Positions 52,066 to 59,500 of a DNA stretch of 64,000 bases are shown one piece after another. Every line of letters starts with the position of its first letter. The first letter of the stretch is position 1. Under the pieces are notes generated by a model. That model saw only the letters and a program-made list of their open reading frames with translations. It was not told the origin of the DNA and did no database searches. This stretch comes from Solimonas_A sp052035235 (lineage in GTDB: Bacteria; Pseudomonadota; Gammaproteobacteria; Nevskiales; Nevskiaceae): contig JBPOHT010000029.1 of assembly GCA_052035235.1 (NCBI GenBank), forward strand, positions 27,900 through 91,899, written 5' to 3'. The translations under genes and the position numbers were made by a program.

Positions 52066-52142
52066 AGAAACCGCAGGCAACAAAAAAGCCCCGATGAAGG
52101 GGCTTTCTGATGACCTTTATATGGTCGGGGCGACAGGATTCG
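52066..52142. repeat. 77-bp direct repeat, copy 1 (duplicated tRNA-Pro 3' end plus terminator)
   Basis: Identical base for base to copy 2 at 52267-52343, which includes the 3' end of the intact tRNA-Pro. Copy 1 carries only the last 21 bases of the tRNA (52122-52142, with CCA) and its terminator (52081-52105). Beyond it the sequence departs into an unrelated, hairpin-rich 83-base stretch. Confidence 0.95.
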
Positions 52143-52250
52143 ACGAATTCGTCAGGAACGAATTCGGACGCGCCTTTGGCGCGGTCCGCAGCGCAGCGGA
52201 GGATGAGGCGCATGGATGCGCCTCACAACCTGCGACCTCTGTCGTGCGAA
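52143..52250 (-). pseudogene. Interrupted tRNA-Pro remnant
   Basis: After the duplicated tRNA 3' end, 83 hairpin-rich bases (52143-52225) precede AACCTGCGACCTCT (52226-52239), which matches the intact tRNA at 52343-52356. The following GTCGTGCGAAG shares only part of the anticodon arm. This looks like a second tRNA copy broken by an insertion and decayed. Confidence 0.6.
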
Positions 52251-52266
52251 GCGCGACTGGCTGGAG

Positions 52267-52343
52267 AGAAACCGCAGGCAACAAAAAAGCCCCGATGAAG
52301 GGGCTTTCTGATGACCTTTATATGGTCGGGGCGACAGGATTCG
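52267..52343. repeat. 77-bp direct repeat, copy 2
   Basis: Second perfect copy, starting 201 bases after copy 1. It runs from GAAACCGCAGG through the terminator of the tRNA gene and the last 21 bases of tRNA-Pro. A duplication ending inside a tRNA 3' end is what integrase att sites or unequal recombination would leave. Confidence 0.95.
52282..52306 (-). terminator. Rho-independent terminator of tRNA-Pro
   Basis: Minus strand AAAGCCCC, loop TTCATC, GGGGCTTTTTT. It sits 17 bases beyond the CCA end of the tRNA. An identical second terminator from the duplication is at 52081-52105. Confidence 0.92.
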
Positions 52344-52399
52344 AACCTGCGACCTCTTGCTCCCGAAGCAAGCGCTCTACCAAACTGAGCTACGCCCCG
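52323..52399 (-). tRNA. tRNA-Pro (anticodon CGG)
   Basis: A 77-base cloverleaf with encoded CCA: acceptor stem CGGGGCG/CGCCCCG, D-loop with GTAGCTCAGTTTGGTAGAGC, anticodon arm CTTGC-TTCGGGA-GCAAG giving CGG, and T arm GCAGGTTCGAATCCTGT. The discriminator and acceptor pairs fit tRNA-Pro. The gene lies 12 bases after the ispB stop on the same strand, so it may be read with ispB. Its 3' end is duplicated just downstream. Confidence 0.97.
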
Positions 52400-52411
52400 T
52401 TGTTCTACAGA

Positions 52412-53380
52412 TCAACTGACGCGGGACGTGTTGTATCCGGCCAGTTCTGTCAGCGCTTTCTTGTAGGGCGAGTCGGGAACTTCGCTCAGTGCGCTGACCG
52501 CTTCACGGGAGTACCGTTCGGCGAGCGCGCGAGTATAAGGAACCGCTCCGGTGGATTCAACGGTTTCGAGCACTTCCTGCAGTTTTTCTACCTGGCCGCG
52601 CTCGATCGCCTCGCGAATCAGGGCAGCCTGGGCCGGCGTGCCCTGGCGCATGGCGTGGATCAGCGGCAGGGTCGGCTTGCCTTCGGCGAGATCGGTGCCC
52701 AGGTTCTTGCCGCTGACGCTGGGGTCGGCGATGTAGTCGAGCAGGTCGTCCACCATCTGGAAGGCCATGCCCAGCTTGTGTCCGTAAAGGCCGATGGCGT
52801 CCTGCACGGCCTGCGGCTGGTCGGCGGCGATGCCGCCCAGGCGGCAGGCGGCTTCGAACAGGCGGGCGGTCTTGAGCTCGATGACGCGCAGGTAGCGTTC
52901 CTCGGTGACCTCGGGGTCACCGGCGTTCATCAGCTGCAGCACCTCGCCCTCGGCAATGGCGTTGGTGGTGTCGGCCATGACCTTCATGATGCCCATGCGG
53001 CCGGTGTCCACCATCATCTGGAAGGCACGGCTATATAAGAAGTCACCCGACAGTACGGCGCCGGCATTGCCCCAGACAGCGTTGGCGGTCTTCAGGCCAC
53101 GGCGCAGGCCGGATTCATCCACCACGTCATCGTGCAGCAGGGTGGCGGTATGAATGAACTCGATGGTCGCGGCCAGCAGCTCGGGCTCTGCCGTACGGCT
53201 GCCCAGGGCGCGGCCGGCCAGCAGGACCAGGGCGGGGCGCAGGCGCTTGCCGCCGGCATTGACGATATAGCCCGCGATCTCGTTGATGAGCACCACTTCA
53301 GAGCTCAGGCGAGCGCGAATGACGTCATCGACGCGCTGCATGTCGCCGGCAATGGGTGCCAGGATGTCTTTCAGGATCAT
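52412..53380 (-). CDS. ispB: Octaprenyl/polyprenyl diphosphate synthase IspB
   Basis: A 322-residue trans-prenyltransferase that makes the quinone side chain. GGKRLRPALVLLAG (lysine-arginine IPP site), first aspartate motif LLHDDVVDESGLRRG (DDxxD) and second QMVDDLLDYIAD (DDxxD) are intact, with the usual helices between them. MILKDILAPIAGDMQRVDD is the expected family start, so the earlier in-frame TTG was rejected. No strong ribosome-binding site is visible. It diverges from rplU and leads into tRNA-Pro. Confidence 0.95.
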   Translation of the reverse strand: MILKDILAPIAGDMQRVDDVIRARLSSEVVLINEIAGYIVNAGGKRLRPALVLLAGRALGSRTAEPELLAATIEFIHTATLLHDDVVDESGLRRGLKTANAVWGNAGAVLSGDFLYSRAFQMMVDTGRMGIMKVMADTTNAIAEGEVLQLMNAGDPEVTEERYLRVIELKTARLFEAACRLGGIAADQPQAVQDAIGLYGHKLGMAFQMVDDLLDYIADPSVSGKNLGTDLAEGKPTLPLIHAMRQGTPAQAALIREAIERGQVEKLQEVLETVESTGAVPYTRALAERYSREAVSALSEVPDSPYKKALTELAGYNTSRVS

Positions 53381-53506
53381 GGGGGAGGCAGGAAAAGGCC
53401 GCGAAAGGCTAGGGCGCCCGGCCGCATTCGTCAATCAATATATGGAGATAGCCCGATGGAGCCCCATTTGACCCCCTCCGGCACGGACCCGGGAGCGCCT
53501 GTTGGT

Positions 53507-53555
53507 TATAATTTATGGGATAAATGTTGACGAAGAGCGGGGGGATCACTAAAAT
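53507..53555 (+). promoter_or_regulatory. Promoter region of rplU-rpmA
   Basis: TTGACG (53527-53532) and TAAAAT (53550-53555) are 17 bases apart, close to the consensus, with the start point expected near 53562. A second perfect TATAAT (53507-53512) just upstream lacks a good -35 and could be a weaker start or serve the opposite direction. Both lie in the gap between the ispB and rplU starts. Confidence 0.8.
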
Positions 53556-53611
53556 CCCGCGCTCTTTCAGGGCTGTTGTCCGGCTCAAGACCTATTCTGG
53601 AGTATTCCACG

Positions 53612-53926
53612 ATGTACGCCGTTATCAAGACCGGGGGTAAGCAGTACAAGGTCGCCCCGGGCGAAAAGCTGTCCATCGAGAGCCTCGACGTGGAAGTCGG
53701 CAGCACCGTTTCCTTCGAGGAAGTGCTGATGGTCTCGAACGGCGACAAGCTCACCGTGGGTGCCCCGCTGGTTGCCGGTGGTGCGGTCAAGGCGGAAGTG
53801 CTCGCGCACGGCCGTGGCGACAAGATCCGCATCATCAAGCACCGCCGCCGCAAGCACTATCACAAGGAGCAGGGCCACCGTCAGAACTTCACGGAAGTGA
53901 AGATCACTGAAATCGTTGGCGCCTAA
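53612..53926 (+). CDS. rplU: 50S ribosomal protein L21
   Basis: 104 residues, standard length. MYAVIKTGGKQYKVAPGEKL is the conserved opening, and IRIIKHRRRKHYHKEQGHRQ in the C-terminal third is the basic rRNA-contact region. GGAG stands before the ATG. It is followed by rpmA after 17 bases in the usual L21-L27 order. A strong promoter lies upstream, and expression is expected to be constitutive. Confidence 0.98.
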   Translation: MYAVIKTGGKQYKVAPGEKLSIESLDVEVGSTVSFEEVLMVSNGDKLTVGAPLVAGGAVKAEVLAHGRGDKIRIIKHRRRKHYHKEQGHRQNFTEVKITEIVGA

Positions 53927-53943
53927 GTTCAAGGAGTACAGAA

Positions 53944-54201
53944 ATGGCACATAAGAAGGCAGGCGGCTCTACTCGTAACGGCCGCGATTCCGAGTCCAAG
54001 CGACTGGGCGTCAAGAAGTTCGGCGGCGAAGCGGTCATCGCCGGCAACATCATCGTCCGTCAGCGCGGCACGCGCTTCCGCGCCGGTGTCGGCGCTGCCG
54101 TCGGCAAGGATCACACGATCTTCGCGCTGACCGAAGGCACCATCCAGTTCAACACCCGCGGTCCGAAGGGCCGTATCCACGTCGATATCGTCGCGGCCTG
54201 A
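53944..54201 (+). CDS. rpmA: 50S ribosomal protein L27
   Basis: 85 residues. MAHKKAGGSTRNGRDSESKR is the flexible N-terminal tail that reaches the peptidyl-transferase centre, and FGGEAVIAGNIIVRQRGTRF is the conserved core. There is no N-terminal cleavage extension of the kind seen in Firmicutes. AAGGAG precedes the ATG. A terminator follows the stop codon, so obgE probably depends on read-through or its own promoter. Confidence 0.98.
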   Translation: MAHKKAGGSTRNGRDSESKRLGVKKFGGEAVIAGNIIVRQRGTRFRAGVGAAVGKDHTIFALTEGTIQFNTRGPKGRIHVDIVAA

Positions 54202-54226
54202 ACTGTCTGAACGTTTCACCGAAAAG

Positions 54227-54248
54227 GCCCCGGAAACGGGGCTTTTTT
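54227..54248 (+). terminator. Terminator after rpmA
   Basis: GCCCCG, loop GAAA, CGGGGC, then TTTTTT: a short perfect stem with a clean T-run, ending the rplU-rpmA transcript 26 bases after the rpmA stop codon. Confidence 0.92.
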
Positions 54249-54284
54249 GTTCGTTGAGCCCCAAAGCCCCGACTCGGTCCTGCC

Positions 54285-55349
54285 ATGAAATTCGTCGATG
54301 AAGCCAATATCCGTGTCGAGGCCGGCGACGGCGGCGCGGGCTGCATCAGCTTCCGCCGCGAAAAGGCGATCCCCTTCGGCGGGCCGGACGGCGGTGACGG
54401 TGGCGACGGCGGCAGTGTCCTGGCCGTGGGCGACGTCAACCTCAATACCCTGGCGGACTTCCGCTTCACCCGCCGCTTCCGCGCCGGGCGCGGCACCGAC
54501 GGCTCGAGTGCCAACTGCACCGGCGCCGGTGCCGAGGACCTGGAGGTGCGCATGCCCCTGGGCACGCGCATCTACGATGTGGAGACCGCCGAGCTGATCG
54601 GTGAGCTGACCCGCAACGAACAGCGCATCAAGGTGGCCCAGGGCGGCTTCCACGGCCTGGGCAATGTCCGCTTCAAGTCCTCGGTCAACCGCACGCCCTA
54701 CAAGTCCACCAAGGGCTACCCCGGCGAGCAGCGCGAGCTGCGCCTGGAGTTGTCGCTGATGGCCGACGTGGGCCTGCTGGGCATGCCCAATGCCGGCAAG
54801 TCGACCCTGCTGTCCTCGGTTTCCGCCGCGCGCCCCAAGATCGCGGACTATCCCTTCACTACGCTCTACCCGCAGCCGGGCGTGGTGTCGGTGGGCATGA
54901 ACCGCTCCTTCGTGATGATGGACATCCCCGGCCTGATCGAGGGCGCCTCGTCCGGCGCCGGCCTGGGCATCCGTTTCCTCAAGCACCTGCAGCGCACGCG
55001 CCTGCTGTTGCACCTGGTGGACATCCTGCCGCCGGACGAAAGCGATATCGTCGACAACATCCGCACGATCAACGCCGAGCTCAAGGAGTTCGGCGAGGAA
55101 CTGGCCGGGCGCGAACAGTGGCTGCTGTTCAACAAGACCGACGTCATGCCCGAGGACGAGTGGCAAGCGCTGATCAAGAAGGCACTGCGCCGCCTGCGCT
55201 GGAAGGGGCGTTGGTTCGCCATTTCCGCCGCCACGCAGCGTGGCCTGCCTGAGCTCAGCGAGGCGGCCATGCAGTGGGTCGAGCAGCACGCGGCCCCCAA
55301 GATCATCGAACCCGAAGTCCCCACCGACAGCACGCCGCCCCAGGCATAA
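54285..55349 (+). CDS. obgE: GTPase ObgE/CgtA
   Basis: A 354-residue Obg GTPase. The N-terminal glycine-rich Obg fold (MKFVDEANIRVEAGDGGAG; GGPDGGDGGDGG; FHGLGNVRFKSSVNRTP) precedes the G domain with GMPNAGKSTLL (G1), DIPGLIEGAS (G3) and FNKTDV (G4). It takes part in 50S assembly and stress control. It sits between rpmA and proB in the usual order. The tail after the G domain is short, with no extra C-terminal domain. Confidence 0.97.
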   Translation: MKFVDEANIRVEAGDGGAGCISFRREKAIPFGGPDGGDGGDGGSVLAVGDVNLNTLADFRFTRRFRAGRGTDGSSANCTGAGAEDLEVRMPLGTRIYDVETAELIGELTRNEQRIKVAQGGFHGLGNVRFKSSVNRTPYKSTKGYPGEQRELRLELSLMADVGLLGMPNAGKSTLLSSVSAARPKIADYPFTTLYPQPGVVSVGMNRSFVMMDIPGLIEGASSGAGLGIRFLKHLQRTRLLLHLVDILPPDESDIVDNIRTINAELKEFGEELAGREQWLLFNKTDVMPEDEWQALIKKALRRLRWKGRWFAISAATQRGLPELSEAAMQWVEQHAAPKIIEPEVPTDSTPPQA

Positions 55350-55358
55350 GGCCGCAAC

Positions 55359-56480
55359 ATGGATCGCCACAAGCTCGCCGTCAGCAAGCGCTGGGTCATC
55401 AAGGTTGGCAGTTCCCTGGTCACCGCCAAGGGGCAGGGGCTGGACCACGAGGCCATCGCCGACTGGTGCGCCCAGATCGCCGCGCTGCGTCGCCAGGGCA
55501 AGCAGATCGTGCTGGTGTCCTCCGGCGCCGTGGCCGAGGGCATGGCGCGCCTGGGCTTCAAGAAGCGCCCGGGCACGCTGCATGAGCTGCAGGCCACCGC
55601 CGCCGTGGGCCAGATGGGCCTGGTGCGCGCGTACGAGGATGAGTTCGCCAAGCATGGCCTGCGGGCCGCGCAGGTGCTGCTGACGCACGAGGACGTGGCC
55701 GACCGCGGCCGCTACCTCAACGCGCGCAGCACCTTCAACACGCTGCTGGAGTTCGGCGTGGTGCCGGTGGTCAACGAGAACGACACCGTCTCCACCGACG
55801 AGATCCGTCTGGGCGACAACGACACCCTGGGCGCGCTGACCGCCAACCTGATCGACGCCAACCTGCTGGTGATCCTCACCGACCAGGAAGGCCTGTTCGA
55901 CTCCGATCCGCGCAACAACCCGGAGGCCAAGCTGATCTCCGAGGCGGAGCTTTCGGATACCCGCCTGGCCGGCATGGCTGGCGACAGCAAGGGCGAGCTG
56001 GGTCGGGGCGGCATGCGCACCAAGCTTTTCGCCGCCCATACCGCTGCCCGCTCCGGCGCCGCCACGGTGATCGCCTTTGGCCGCAAGTCCGACGCGCTGC
56101 TGCGTATTGCCCAGGGGGAGACCATCGGTTCGCTGCTGAAGCCCGCCCAGGGCGTCATGGCGGCCCGCAAGCGTTGGATCGCGGGCCAGTTGCAGCTGCG
56201 CGGCCGGTTGGTGCTGGACGAGGGCGCCGTGCGCGTCCTGCGCGAGCAGGGCCGCAGCCTGCTGCCGGTGGGCGTGAAGCGGGTGGAGGGGGACTTCGAG
56301 CGCGGCGACCTGGTGCAGTGCCTGGATGCCGAGGGGCACGAGATTGCACGCGGCCTGTCCAACTACGCGGCCGCCGAGGCCCGGAAGATCGCCGGTGCGC
56401 GCAGCGAGGACCTGGAGGCCCGCCTGGGCCACGTCGGCGAGGTGGAGATCGTCCACCGCGACAACCTGGTATTGGCCTGA
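55359..56480 (+). CDS. proB: Glutamate 5-kinase ProB
   Basis: A 373-residue kinase for the first step of proline synthesis. The amino-acid kinase domain (about 1-260) shows RWVIKVGSSLVTAKGQG, QIVLVSSGAVAEGMARLG, VVPVVNENDTVSTDEI and GRGGMRTKLFAAHTAARSG. The C-terminal PUA domain (about 280-360, RGRLVLDEGAVRVLREQGRS) is present, as in the long proteobacterial form. Proline feedback is expected through the kinase domain. It starts nine bases after the obgE stop and converges on rpsT across a bidirectional terminator. Confidence 0.97.
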   Translation: MDRHKLAVSKRWVIKVGSSLVTAKGQGLDHEAIADWCAQIAALRRQGKQIVLVSSGAVAEGMARLGFKKRPGTLHELQATAAVGQMGLVRAYEDEFAKHGLRAAQVLLTHEDVADRGRYLNARSTFNTLLEFGVVPVVNENDTVSTDEIRLGDNDTLGALTANLIDANLLVILTDQEGLFDSDPRNNPEAKLISEAELSDTRLAGMAGDSKGELGRGGMRTKLFAAHTAARSGAATVIAFGRKSDALLRIAQGETIGSLLKPAQGVMAARKRWIAGQLQLRGRLVLDEGAVRVLREQGRSLLPVGVKRVEGDFERGDLVQCLDAEGHEIARGLSNYAAAEARKIAGARSEDLEARLGHVGEVEIVHRDNLVLA

Positions 56481-56525
56481 CTTCTCTGCCTTCTCTCTCG
56501 CCAGCGGGCGAGGGGCAGGGCAGGC

Positions 56526-56560
56526 AATAAAAAAGCCGGGCAATGCCCGGCTTTTTTATT
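56526..56560. terminator. Bidirectional terminator between proB and rpsT
   Basis: AATAAAAAAGCCGGGCA and its exact complement TGCCCGGCTTTTTTATT flank a single A. T-runs on both strands serve the two converging genes. Confidence 0.94.
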
Positions 56561-56574
56561 TAAGACTCAGGAAC

Positions 56575-56838
56575 TTAGCCGAGAGCCTTGATGTGCGCGG
56601 CAAGGCGCGACTTGTGGCGGGCAGCCTTGTTCTTGTGGAGCTGGCCCTTGTCGGCGTAACGGTCCAGGACCGGCACCATTTCCTTGTAGGCGGCTTCGGC
56701 CGCGGCCTTGTCCTTGGCATCAACGGCCTTGACGACCTTCTTGATGCTGGTACGGATCATCGAGCGCTGCGCCACGTTGTGCTCGCGACGCTTGACGGAC
56801 TGGCGGGCGCGCTTTTTGGCGCTGGCGATATTGGCCAA
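56575..56838 (-). CDS. rpsT: 30S ribosomal protein S20
   Basis: 87 residues, nearly all helix and strongly basic (ANIASAKKRARQSVKRREHN; SIKKVVKAVDAKDKAAAEAA; QLHKNKAARHKSRLAAHIKA). The start codon is TTG with AGGAG seven bases upstream. E. coli rpsT also starts with UUG, and its weak start is part of autoregulation by S20, so the same control is likely here. It has its own promoter and is divergent from murJ. Confidence 0.97.
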   Translation of the reverse strand: MANIASAKKRARQSVKRREHNVAQRSMIRTSIKKVVKAVDAKDKAAAEAAYKEMVPVLDRYADKGQLHKNKAARHKSRLAAHIKALG

Positions 56839-56887
56839 GGTGAAACTCCTGAAGAATTTGATTCAAACGGACTTTTGAAGGGGGCGA

Positions 56888-56916
56888 ATTCTCCCGGCTG
56901 GCGCATTTTTTGTCAA
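56888..56916 (-). promoter_or_regulatory. rpsT promoter
   Basis: On the minus strand a perfect -35 TTGACA (56911-56916) and a -10 GAGAAT (56888-56893) are 17 bases apart. They stand about 50 bases upstream of the TTG start codon. Confidence 0.8.
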
Positions 56917-56960
56917 CTTATAAGCGCCAGAAAACAAAGCCTTCTGTACACTGCGCGCCC

Positions 56961-58505
56961 ATGTCCAAGTCCCTCCTGAAGTCTTCCGGCATCGTCAGCC
57001 TGATGACCCTGCTGTCGCGCGTGCTGGGCTTTGTGCGCGACGTGATGTTCGCCGCATCCTTCGGCGCCTCGGCGGGAATGGACGCCTTCCTGGTGGCGCT
57101 CAAGATACCCAACTTCGGCCGCCGCATGTTCGCCGAGGGGGCGTTCTCGCAGGCCTTCGTGCCGGTGTTCACCGAGATCAAGACCACCCGCCCGCAAGAG
57201 GAAGTGCGCGACCTGGTGGCCGCCACCATGGGCACCCTGGGCGGCGTGCTGGCGATGATCACCCTGGTGGGTTGCCTGGCGGCGCCGCTGTTGCTGTGGG
57301 TCTTCGCGCCGGGCTTCGGTAGCGATCCGGCCAAGCAGGCGCTGGGTGCGGACCTGCTGCGCTGGACCTTCCCCTACCTGATGTTCATCTCGCTGACGGC
57401 GATGGCGTCGGGCGTGCTGAACAGCTACGGCCAGTTCGCCATCCCGGCGATCACGCCGGTGATCCTCAACCTCTGCCTGATCGGCGCCGCCTTCATCGAC
57501 AACGACTCGGTGCAGATCCTGGCCTATGCCGTGTTCGCGGCGGGCATCCTGCAGTTCATGTTCCAGTGGCCGGCGCTGCGCAAGCTGGGCCTGCTGCCGC
57601 TGCCGCGCTGGGGCTGGAAGGACCTGCGCGTGCGTCGCGTGGTGACACTGATGCTGCCGATCCTGTTCGGCGCCTCGGTGCAGCAGATCAGCCTGCTGCT
57701 GGACACCATCCTGGCCTCGCTGCTGGTCACCGGCAGCGTCAGCTGGCTCTACTACGCCGACCGCCTGATGGAATTCCCCCTGGGCATCTTCAGCATCGCC
57801 GTGGCCACCGTGATCCTGCCGAGCCTGGCGGCACAGCACGCCAAGCGCTCGGCCGAGGATTTCTCGGCCACACTGGACTGGGGCCTGCGCACGATCCTGC
57901 TGATCGGCGTGCCGGCCGCGCTGGGTCTGTTCCTGCTGGCCGGGCCGCTGACCACCACGTTGTTCCAGTACCACGCCTTCAACGCCCACGATGTCCGGAT
58001 GACCGCCTGGGCGCTGATGGCCTATGCCTTCGGCTTCATGGGCTTCTCCCTGGTCAAGGTGCTGATCCCGGGCTTCTATGCGCGCCAGGAAACGAAGGTG
58101 CCGGTGCGCTTCGGCCTGATCGCGATCGCGTCCGGCATGGCCATGAGTGGCAGCTTCGTGGGTCTTTCCCTGCTGCTGGACTTCGAGGCCCCGCATGCCG
58201 GCCTGGCCCTGGCCACATCGCTGTCGGCCTGGATCAATGCGACGCTGTTGTTCCGCCGCCTGCGCCAGGATGGCATCTACCAGCCCCGCGCGGGCTGGCG
58301 CAGCTTCGGGCTGCGGCTGTTCGCGGCCAACGGTGCGATGGCGGCATTGCTGCTGCTGGGCAGCCCGGCACTGCAGGTCTGGATCGACGCCGGGCTGCGC
58401 CAGCGCGGTACCTGGGTGCTGGGCCTGGTGACGGGAGCCATGGTCGTGTATTTCGCTACGCTATGGCTCTGCGGCATGCGCATGGCCCATTTCCGCCGCA
58501 GCTGA
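56961..58505 (+). CDS. murJ: Lipid II flippase MurJ
   Basis: A 514-residue MOP-superfamily flippase with about 14 membrane helices. SGIVSLMTLLSRVLGFVRDVMFAASFG holds the conserved helix-1 arginines (residues 9-35). A-F-F-V-A-x-K-I-P-N appears as AFLVALKIPNFGRRMFAEGAFSQAF, and the charged central-cavity arginines are visible. It moves lipid II to the periplasmic side for peptidoglycan synthesis. No ribosome-binding site precedes the ATG, and a TACACT box lies eight bases before it, so a leaderless message is possible. ribF follows after 10 bases. Confidence 0.96.
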   Translation: MSKSLLKSSGIVSLMTLLSRVLGFVRDVMFAASFGASAGMDAFLVALKIPNFGRRMFAEGAFSQAFVPVFTEIKTTRPQEEVRDLVAATMGTLGGVLAMITLVGCLAAPLLLWVFAPGFGSDPAKQALGADLLRWTFPYLMFISLTAMASGVLNSYGQFAIPAITPVILNLCLIGAAFIDNDSVQILAYAVFAAGILQFMFQWPALRKLGLLPLPRWGWKDLRVRRVVTLMLPILFGASVQQISLLLDTILASLLVTGSVSWLYYADRLMEFPLGIFSIAVATVILPSLAAQHAKRSAEDFSATLDWGLRTILLIGVPAALGLFLLAGPLTTTLFQYHAFNAHDVRMTAWALMAYAFGFMGFSLVKVLIPGFYARQETKVPVRFGLIAIASGMAMSGSFVGLSLLLDFEAPHAGLALATSLSAWINATLLFRRLRQDGIYQPRAGWRSFGLRLFAANGAMAALLLLGSPALQVWIDAGLRQRGTWVLGLVTGAMVVYFATLWLCGMRMAHFRRS

Positions 58506-58515
58506 AGCAGACACC

Positions 58516-59439
58516 ATGGAACTGATCCGCGGCTACCGAAACCTGCAGTCCCGGCACCATGGCTGCGTGCTGACGATCGGCAATTTCGATGGCGTGCACC
58601 GGGGGCACCAGGCGCTGATCGCCCGTGCCCGCGCCCTGGCCGGCGAGCAGGGGCTGCCGGTGGCGCTGATGACCTTCGAGCCCACCCCGCGCGAGTACTT
58701 TGCGCCCGACAGCCCGCCGCCGCGCATCAGCACCTTCCGCGGCAAGGTCAAGGTGCTGCGCGAGATGGGTGTGGATCGCATGGTGGTACAGCGCTTCGGC
58801 CGCAGCCTGGCGGCCATGCCGGCCGAGGATTTCGTGCGCGAGGCCGTAGTACGCGCCGCCGGAGCCCGCGCCGTGGTGATCGGCGACGACTTCCGTTTTG
58901 GCCACAAGCGTGGCGGCGACCTGGCCCTGCTGCAGGCCATGGGCCGCGAACTGGGCTTTGTCGCGGAGGGCCTGGGTACCGTGGCGGTGGGGCAGGAGCG
59001 CTGCAGCTCCACGGCCCTGCGCCAGGCCCTGGCGGAGGCCGACCTGGGGCGCGCCGAGGCCCTGCTGGGGCGCCCCTACGAGATGACCGGCCATGTCCGC
59101 CGCGGCCTGCAGCTGGCGCGCAAGCTGGGCATGCCCACCACCAACATCTTCCTGCATCGCCCGCCGGCGCTACGCCTGGGCATCTATGCCGTGCGTGCCC
59201 GCGCCAACGGCCATGACTACGAGGGCGTGGCGGCACTGGGCGTGCGGCCCACCCTGGGCTTCACCCGCTGCCTGCTGGAGACCCATGTCTTCGGCGAGCC
59301 GGGTGAGCTCTACGGTCACCCGATGACCGTCCAGTTCCGCAAGTTCCTGCGCCCGGAGGAGCGTTTCGACTCCCTGGACGATCTGGCGGCCCAGATGCAG
59401 CGTGACAAGGCCGACGCCATGGCCTTCTTTGCTTCATAA
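58516..59439 (+). CDS. ribF: Bifunctional riboflavin kinase/FAD synthetase RibF
   Basis: A 307-residue protein. The N-terminal FMN adenylyltransferase domain (about 1-185) shows VLTIGNFDGVHRGHQALIAR (HxGH-like) and VVIGDDFRFGHKRGGD. The C-terminal riboflavin kinase domain has GHVRRGLQLARKLGMPTTNI and LYGHPMTVQFRKFLRPEERF. It converts riboflavin to FMN and FAD. It sits between murJ and ileS, the usual order in this group, with short gaps implying one operon. Confidence 0.96.
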   Translation: MELIRGYRNLQSRHHGCVLTIGNFDGVHRGHQALIARARALAGEQGLPVALMTFEPTPREYFAPDSPPPRISTFRGKVKVLREMGVDRMVVQRFGRSLAAMPAEDFVREAVVRAAGARAVVIGDDFRFGHKRGGDLALLQAMGRELGFVAEGLGTVAVGQERCSSTALRQALAEADLGRAEALLGRPYEMTGHVRRGLQLARKLGMPTTNIFLHRPPALRLGIYAVRARANGHDYEGVAALGVRPTLGFTRCLLETHVFGEPGELYGHPMTVQFRKFLRPEERFDSLDDLAAQMQRDKADAMAFFAS

Positions 59440-59500
59440 TTCGTATTTCCGCCAAAGCTTTAGGGCCTGGGTCAGCCAGGTTCCGCGCCAGTCGTAGACC

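Noticed and set aside
54216..56543. A 775-codon minus-strand frame opposite obgE and proB
   Set aside because: Antisense shadow of two universally conserved genes.
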